A stretch of DNA of 17,096 nt from Candidatus Cloacimonadota bacterium (lineage in GTDB: Bacteria > Cloacimonadota > Cloacimonadia > Cloacimonadales > TCS61), in NCBI GenBank assembly GCA_029932755.1, contig JAOZPK010000042.1:1-17096 (forward strand), written 5' to 3'. The first letter of the stretch is position 1, and each line of letters opens with the position of its first letter. Made by a program: the position numbers and the translations under genes. The notes under the pieces were generated by a model. The model did no database searches. It saw nothing but the letters and a program-made list of their open reading frames with translations, and was not told the origin of the DNA. This document shows positions 12,971 through 17,096 of the stretch, one piece after another.

Positions 12971-14692
12971 TTATTTAATCGCTGCTAATTCTTCCTTAAC
13001 AAAATCAACCAGTTCTTTCACATATTTAGCAGAGAAATCAAATTTTACTCCTGCAGCTTCATAAAGTTTATCTACCGGAACAGTATAACCAAGTTTGAGA
13101 AAGACTTCGTATTTTTCCAGTGCTTTTTCTTTTCCGAATTTCTTATAATTTCTATAAACAGAAAGTGCTCCAAGCTGGCTCATTCCGTATTCAATGTAAT
13201 AGAATGGAACTTCAAAAATATGGAGTTGGAAAAGCCAGAGTAATTTCTTGAACTTTTCTACATCAGTCCAATCTATACCAGTATCATATCTTTTTAGAAG
13301 TGAGAGGAAATATTCTTCCCGCTCTTCCATTGTATGCTGTGGGTTAAGATATATCCAGTGTTGAAAAGCGTCAACGATCATACACCAGGGCAAGAAGCCG
13401 AGTGCTCCTTTAAGCTGATCGCGTTTTGCTTTTTTCAGGTCGTTTACGTCATCATAATATTTATCCCAATGATCCATGGAGAGAAATTCCATTGTCATGG
13501 AAGCGAGTTCTGCAACTTCGCTGGGTGTGCCTTTGTAAGGATCAAGTTTGATATTTTTCATAGCAAAGGTATGCATTGCATGTCCAGCTTCATGAAGCAA
13601 AGTAACAATATCTCTATGTAATCCAATTGCATTCATAAAAATAAAGGGAGCACCTGTTTCCTGCAGAGGATAATTATATCCACCGGGTGCCTTACCTTTT
13701 CTATTTTCCAGATCAAGAAATTCAGTATTTTTCATCATATTAAGTCTTTTACCAAATTCTGGTTTTATCGTGTGTAAAATATCAATGGCTTTATCTATGA
13801 ATTCATCGATTTCCTTAAATGGCTTAAGGATTTTTCCATCCAGATCAACAGAAGTATCCCATGGTTTTACGGAATCAATTTTCAATATGTTTTTTCGTTC
13901 TACGGTGAACTCCTTTAAAAATGGCACAACTTCTTTTTCTACAGCATCATGGAATTTCAAAATATCTTGAGGTGAGTATGAAAAACGTCCTTTGGCTTGA
14001 TGCATATAATCACGGTAATTATCGAATCCGGTATTTTTTGCCTGCTGAATTCTGAGTTCTTTCATTTCATCAAAAAGCTTATTGAATTCTTTGCGTTTCT
14101 CCATCATTTTTTCCATTCGAAGATTCCAAACTTCCCTGCGCACTTCTCTGTCTTGATCTTTTAAAAATGGTGCAAGCTGAGACATTGTTTTTTCTTCACC
14201 TTTATAAATAACAGTTAGCTTTGAGAAGATAGAACCATATTTATTAGCCAATTCCTGTTCTTTTACTTGAAGTGGGATATTCTCCTCACGATATAATTCA
14301 ATATCATTTGCAATTATCATATTCAAATGTGCATATTCTTCTTTATTAAGATCTTTCCTAAATTTACTGTCATAGAATTTTTGATTAAATTTAAAATCAT
14401 AAGGTTTTGTCTTTGCAATAACTCCGGCATAAAACTCGTTGAATTTATTAGAATATTCTTCATTATCTGCAAAGCGGGTCATATTAATATAACGCCATGC
14501 CATCTCTTCGGAAAGGATGTCGGAAAGTTCACCTATTTTTTCCATAAAATTTAAAAGTTCATATGGCGAAGTTATTTCCTCTTCATCCAATTTTTTCATT
14601 TCGATCTCTACATTTTCCCATTTTGTAACATCGAGGCTTTCTGCAAAATATCTTCTTGGTTTCTTAACGATCTTTTTGTCAGTGAAGTTCAT
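12971..14692 (-). CDS. M3-family oligoendopeptidase (PepF-like zinc metallopeptidase)
   Basis: A 573-residue cytoplasmic protein without a signal peptide. The zinc site is HEAGH (367-371) with Glu368 as catalytic base and Glu395 in AELAS as third ligand; GAPFIFMN (347-354) and FEVPFYYIEYGMSQLGA towards the C-terminus are typical of the M3 oligoendopeptidase clade with an all-helical N-terminal part. It degrades short peptides (roughly up to 20 residues) released from imported or endogenous protein, fitting a peptide- or amino-acid-using lifestyle. The frame opens 7 codons earlier, but ATG 14692 has AAGGAG 6 nt upstream and is preferred. It is divergent from glnA, with 202 bp between the starts. 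The exact subfamily (PepF or the close non-PepF clade) is not settled. Confidence 0.92.
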   Translation of the reverse strand: MNFTDKKIVKKPRRYFAESLDVTKWENVEIEMKKLDEEEITSPYELLNFMEKIGELSDILSEEMAWRYINMTRFADNEEYSNKFNEFYAGVIAKTKPYDFKFNQKFYDSKFRKDLNKEEYAHLNMIIANDIELYREENIPLQVKEQELANKYGSIFSKLTVIYKGEEKTMSQLAPFLKDQDREVRREVWNLRMEKMMEKRKEFNKLFDEMKELRIQQAKNTGFDNYRDYMHQAKGRFSYSPQDILKFHDAVEKEVVPFLKEFTVERKNILKIDSVKPWDTSVDLDGKILKPFKEIDEFIDKAIDILHTIKPEFGKRLNMMKNTEFLDLENRKGKAPGGYNYPLQETGAPFIFMNAIGLHRDIVTLLHEAGHAMHTFAMKNIKLDPYKGTPSEVAELASMTMEFLSMDHWDKYYDDVNDLKKAKRDQLKGALGFLPWCMIVDAFQHWIYLNPQHTMEEREEYFLSLLKRYDTGIDWTDVEKFKKLLWLFQLHIFEVPFYYIEYGMSQLGALSVYRNYKKFGKEKALEKYEVFLKLGYTVPVDKLYEAAGVKFDFSAKYVKELVDFVKEELAAIK

Positions 14693-14811
14693 TTCATTCT
14701 CCTTAGAGTACATAATTTTTTTATTGCTCCGATGATTTTAAGAAAGTTAAATCTGACAAGCTTTTTTACATGTTCATTTTATAAAAAAACACGATAGTAG
14801 TAAAATTCCAC

Positions 14812-14841
14812 TTGACTATACAGCATTTAGAAAAATAGAAA
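14812..14841 (+). promoter_or_regulatory. Candidate glnA promoter in the divergent intergenic region
   Basis: TTGACT at 14812-14817 with TAGAAA at 14836-14841 (18-nt spacer) lies 77 nt before the glnA start. The -10-like box matches TATAAT at four positions. The remaining intergenic DNA (14693-14894) is A+T-rich with no other structure seen, and I see no convincing promoter for the divergent peptidase. Confidence 0.35.
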
Positions 14842-14894
14842 TCAAATAGAGTTACATAAATTTAGAAATGAACAAGAATTAGGAGGAAAATATC

Positions 14895-16220
14895 ATGAAA
14901 TCCATTTTAGAAAGAGTTAAAAATGATGATGTGAAATTCATCCAATTACAATTTTCTGATCTTTATGGAATTGTGAAGAGCCTAACTATTCCTAGTCGTC
15001 AATTGAAGGATGCGCTGGGAAATGGAGTCTGGTTTGATGGATCATCAATAGAAGGATTTGCCAGAATATGCGAGAGTGATATGTATTTAAAGCCGGATGT
15101 AAATACATACGCAGTAATTCCTTGGTTGGAATCTGAATATGGAAACACAGCTCGATTTATCTGTGATATATATACTCCTAATGATGAATCATTTGAAGGA
15201 GATCCCCGCTTTATTCTGAAAAAGGCGATTGCTGAAGCTACCGAAATGGGTTATAAGTTTAATACAGGTCCGGAAATGGAGTTTTTCCTCTTTAAAGCTG
15301 ATAATGGTCTCTCTTCTCTTCCAAATGACAAAGCTGGATATTTTGATCTTACAACCGATGAAGCTTATGATGTTCGTCGTGAAATGACAGTAGCTGCTGA
15401 ACAATTTGGCATAGAAATCGAAACAACTCATCATGAAGTTGCAATCGGGCAGCATGAAATATCCTTTAAATACGGTGAAGCATTAAAAACTGCAGATAAT
15501 GCTACTACTTTACGTTTTGTAGTAAAAGCGATTGCACAAAAACATGGTCTTCATGCAACCTTTATGCCCAAACCCATTGCCAATGAAAACGGTTCTGGAA
15601 TGCACGTTCATCAAAGTTTATTTGATATTAAAACTGGAATAAATGCTTTCTATAATAAAGCGAATGACTATAAACTTTCACCATTAGCTCATAGTTTTAT
15701 CGCAGGTCAATTGAAACATATTAATGGTATGTGTGCAATTTTGTCGCCTACGGTTAACTCCTATAAAAGGTTGGTTCCCGGATATGAAGCACCTGTTTAT
15801 ATTTGTTGGGGAAGGACAAATCGCTCAGCTCTTATTCGTGTGCCAAGTTCATTTAAAGATAATCCTAATGCTATTCGTGTAGAAATTCGCAGTTCAGATC
15901 CCAGTTGCAATATCTATTTGGCATTTGCAGTAATGCTTAAAACGGGTTTAGAAGGGATTAAAGAAAATATTCAATTAGCAAAACCATTGGAAGAAGACAT
16001 ATATCTTTTCAGTGATGAAAAATTAAAAGAAATGAATATCAAAACCATCCCTTCTAATCTTTCTGATTCTCTGATCTTCATGAAGGAAGACAAACTCATT
16101 AAAGAAACATTAGGAGATCAAACTTTTGTGAAATATTTGGATGTAAAGAAAAAAGAGTGGGATGAATACAGTATTCAAGTTTCTCAGTGGGAAATTGACA
16201 GATATCTGGTAAGATACTAA
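14895..16220 (+). CDS. glnA: Glutamine synthetase, type I-alpha
   Basis: A 441-residue protein, equal in length to the Bacillus GSI-alpha group. Visible are the Asp50-like loop FDGSSIEGFARICESD (47-62), metal-site GPEMEFFLFK, HHEVAIGQHEISFKY, ATP-binding KPIANENGSGMHVHQSLF, NSYKRLVPGYEAPVY with the active-site Glu flap, and RVEIRSSDP. It lacks the 25-residue insertion and the adenylylation Tyr motif of GSI-beta, so it should be controlled by feedback and not by GlnE; Arg57 corresponds to the Bacillus feedback Arg. It condenses glutamate, ammonia and ATP to glutamine in the cytoplasm. RBS GGAGG lies about 8 nt before ATG 14895. glyQ follows on the same strand but has its own TTGAC box. Confidence 0.95.
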   Translation: MKSILERVKNDDVKFIQLQFSDLYGIVKSLTIPSRQLKDALGNGVWFDGSSIEGFARICESDMYLKPDVNTYAVIPWLESEYGNTARFICDIYTPNDESFEGDPRFILKKAIAEATEMGYKFNTGPEMEFFLFKADNGLSSLPNDKAGYFDLTTDEAYDVRREMTVAAEQFGIEIETTHHEVAIGQHEISFKYGEALKTADNATTLRFVVKAIAQKHGLHATFMPKPIANENGSGMHVHQSLFDIKTGINAFYNKANDYKLSPLAHSFIAGQLKHINGMCAILSPTVNSYKRLVPGYEAPVYICWGRTNRSALIRVPSSFKDNPNAIRVEIRSSDPSCNIYLAFAVMLKTGLEGIKENIQLAKPLEEDIYLFSDEKLKEMNIKTIPSNLSDSLIFMKEDKLIKETLGDQTFVKYLDVKKKEWDEYSIQVSQWEIDRYLVRY

Positions 16221-16246
16221 TTCTGGGGATTTTTAGAAAAATCAAC

Positions 16247-16252
16247 TTGACG
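16247..16252 (+). promoter_or_regulatory. TTGACG box upstream of glyQ
   Basis: TTGACG lies 53 nt before the GTG start, in an 85-bp gap after glnA. No convincing -10 element follows (best is AAGATT after 17 nt). It is listed because TTGAC boxes recur at similar distance before four other genes in the window. Read-through from glnA is equally possible. Confidence 0.3.
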
Positions 16253-16305
16253 TTTGAAAAGATAATAAAAAGATTTCTATTAATATTTATTAAATTGGAG
16301 TGAAT

Positions 16306-17096
16306 GTGAATTTTCAGGATATAATTTTAAAATTGCAGCATTTTTGGGCAGATAACGGATGCAATATTCTACAACCATACGACGATAATATGGGAGCAGG
16401 AACCTTTCACCCGGCAACTTTTTTCGGTGCTTTAGGCAAGAAACCAATTTCGATAGCCTATGCTCAACCTTGTCGCCGTCCTAAAGATGGTAGATATGGA
16501 GAGAACCCAAACAGAATGCAGCATTATTATCAATTTCAAGTGATAATAAAACCATCACCAAAGGATATTCAAACACTTTATTTAAAGAGTTTGCAGGCAA
16601 TTGGAATTGAAACCGAGAAACACGATATTCGCTTTGTGGAAGATGACTGGGAATCACCAACTCTCGGTGCTTGGGGACTGGGTTGGGAAGTGTGGCTGGA
16701 TGGCATGGAAATTTCCCAATTTACCTATTTTCAACAAGTTGGCGGTATCGAAGTTTTCCCTATTAGTGTGGAACTTACTTATGGTTTAGAGCGTCTGGCA
16801 ATGTATATCCAAGAAGTAGATGATTTTAAAAAATTACAATGGAACAACACAACAAAATATGGTGAAATGTTCTTGGATAAAGAAGTAGAGTACTCCGAAT
16901 ATAATTTTAAATTAGCTGATGTAAAATCTTTATTTGAAATATTTAATGACCATGAAAAACAGGTTAAAATGTTACTTGAGAATAAACTGGTCTATCCCGC
17001 TTATGATTATTTATTGAAATGTTCTCACACGTTCAATCTGCTTGATGCACGAGGTGTGATCAGTGTTACTGAGCGAGCAACTTATATTGGTAAGAT
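16306..17096 (+). CDS. glyQ: Glycyl-tRNA synthetase alpha chain, 3' part beyond window
   Basis: 263 uninterrupted codons run to the window end (E. coli GlyQ is 303). Class II heterotetrameric GlyRS alpha signatures are clear: AYAQPCRRPKDGRYGENPNR, HYYQFQVIIKPSP, IRFVEDDWESPTLGAWGLGW, EVWLDGMEISQFTYFQQVGG, LTYGLERLAMY and HTFNLLDARGVISVTER. The alpha chain activates glycine and contacts ATP. The start is GTG 16306 with GGAG 5 nt upstream; the nearby ATG at 16304 is followed at once by a stop. Whether the gene ends as GlyQ alone or is fused to GlyS cannot be seen. Residue usage FHPATFF where E. coli has SHPMTCL is typical of many non-proteobacterial GlyQ. Confidence 0.95.
   Translation, partial: MNFQDIILKLQHFWADNGCNILQPYDDNMGAGTFHPATFFGALGKKPISIAYAQPCRRPKDGRYGENPNRMQHYYQFQVIIKPSPKDIQTLYLKSLQAIGIETEKHDIRFVEDDWESPTLGAWGLGWEVWLDGMEISQFTYFQQVGGIEVFPISVELTYGLERLAMYIQEVDDFKKLQWNNTTKYGEMFLDKEVEYSEYNFKLADVKSLFEIFNDHEKQVKMLLENKLVYPAYDYLLKCSHTFNLLDARGVISVTERATYIGK

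Noticed and set aside
16228..16243. Palindrome GATTTTTAGAAAAATC after glnA as a terminator
   Set aside because: The stem is almost only A-T pairs with a 2-nt loop and no downstream T run; it is expected by chance in such A+T-rich DNA.
16601..16789. Plus-strand 62-codon frame inside glyQ
   Set aside because: It is an out-of-frame shadow of glyQ, whose own frame carries all the conserved motifs.
1..17096. Defence system, prophage, CRISPR array, toxin-antitoxin or integrase locus
   Set aside because: No direct-repeat array, nuclease, recombinase or phage gene was found on either strand; the only immunity-like gene is the orphan sdpI.

Overview
The window is AT-rich bacterial chromosome and is densely coded. 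Thirteen protein genes are supported, and the two at the edges are cut by the window. I see no rRNA, tRNA, CRISPR array, prophage or complete insertion sequence. The gene set suggests an anaerobic, amino-acid-fermenting bacterium. It includes an animal/fungal-type two-gene saccharopine pathway for lysine, a citrate-lyase-type complex, a secreted phosphodiesterase, an M3 oligopeptidase and a GSI-alpha glutamine synthetase. YAQ-type signal peptides, weak resemblance to Bacteroidota promoters and many small palindromic repeats point towards the FCB superphylum, perhaps a Cloacimonadota-like lineage. That placement is inference and not firm.

Left block (1-6562, all minus strand). This is a compact operon read right to left: a TTGACA promoter element, saccharopine dehydrogenase (Lys9/SDH type), lysine-ketoglutarate reductase (Lys1/LKR type), a fused citrate lyase gamma-beta protein (CitD-CitE), and then two tandem citrate lyase alpha (CitF) paralogues. 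The second paralogue runs off the window. Spacings are 101, 24 and -1 bp, then a single codon. The layout suggests that lysine is converted through saccharopine to glutamate and aminoadipate semialdehyde, and that a CoA-dependent lyase of the citrate/citramalate type, or one with a new substrate, takes part in the same catabolism. This is the most interesting part of the window.

Centre (6794-9374, minus strand). An sdpR-sdpI pair (ArsR-family repressor and six-TM SdpI protein) is followed by an exported alpha/beta hydrolase whose start overlaps the sdpI stop by 4 bp. A 100-bp imperfect palindrome and a shorter hairpin lie between sdpR and sdpI. A promoter with an overlapping dyad precedes sdpR.

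Repeat island and housekeeping block (9375-14692). The sdpR/HAD intergenic region is a mosaic of palindromes, one of them a copy of the hairpin in the lysine operon. It is followed by a HAD phosphatase (+), mnmH (tRNA 2-selenouridine/2-geranylthiouridine synthase, -), an exported NPP-type phosphodiesterase (-), a 122-bp MITE-like element with terminal inverted repeats, and an M3 oligoendopeptidase (-).

Right block (14693-17096, plus strand). Glutamine synthetase glnA is followed by glyQ (glycyl-tRNA synthetase alpha, GTG start, cut by the window end). Each has its own TTGAC element upstream.
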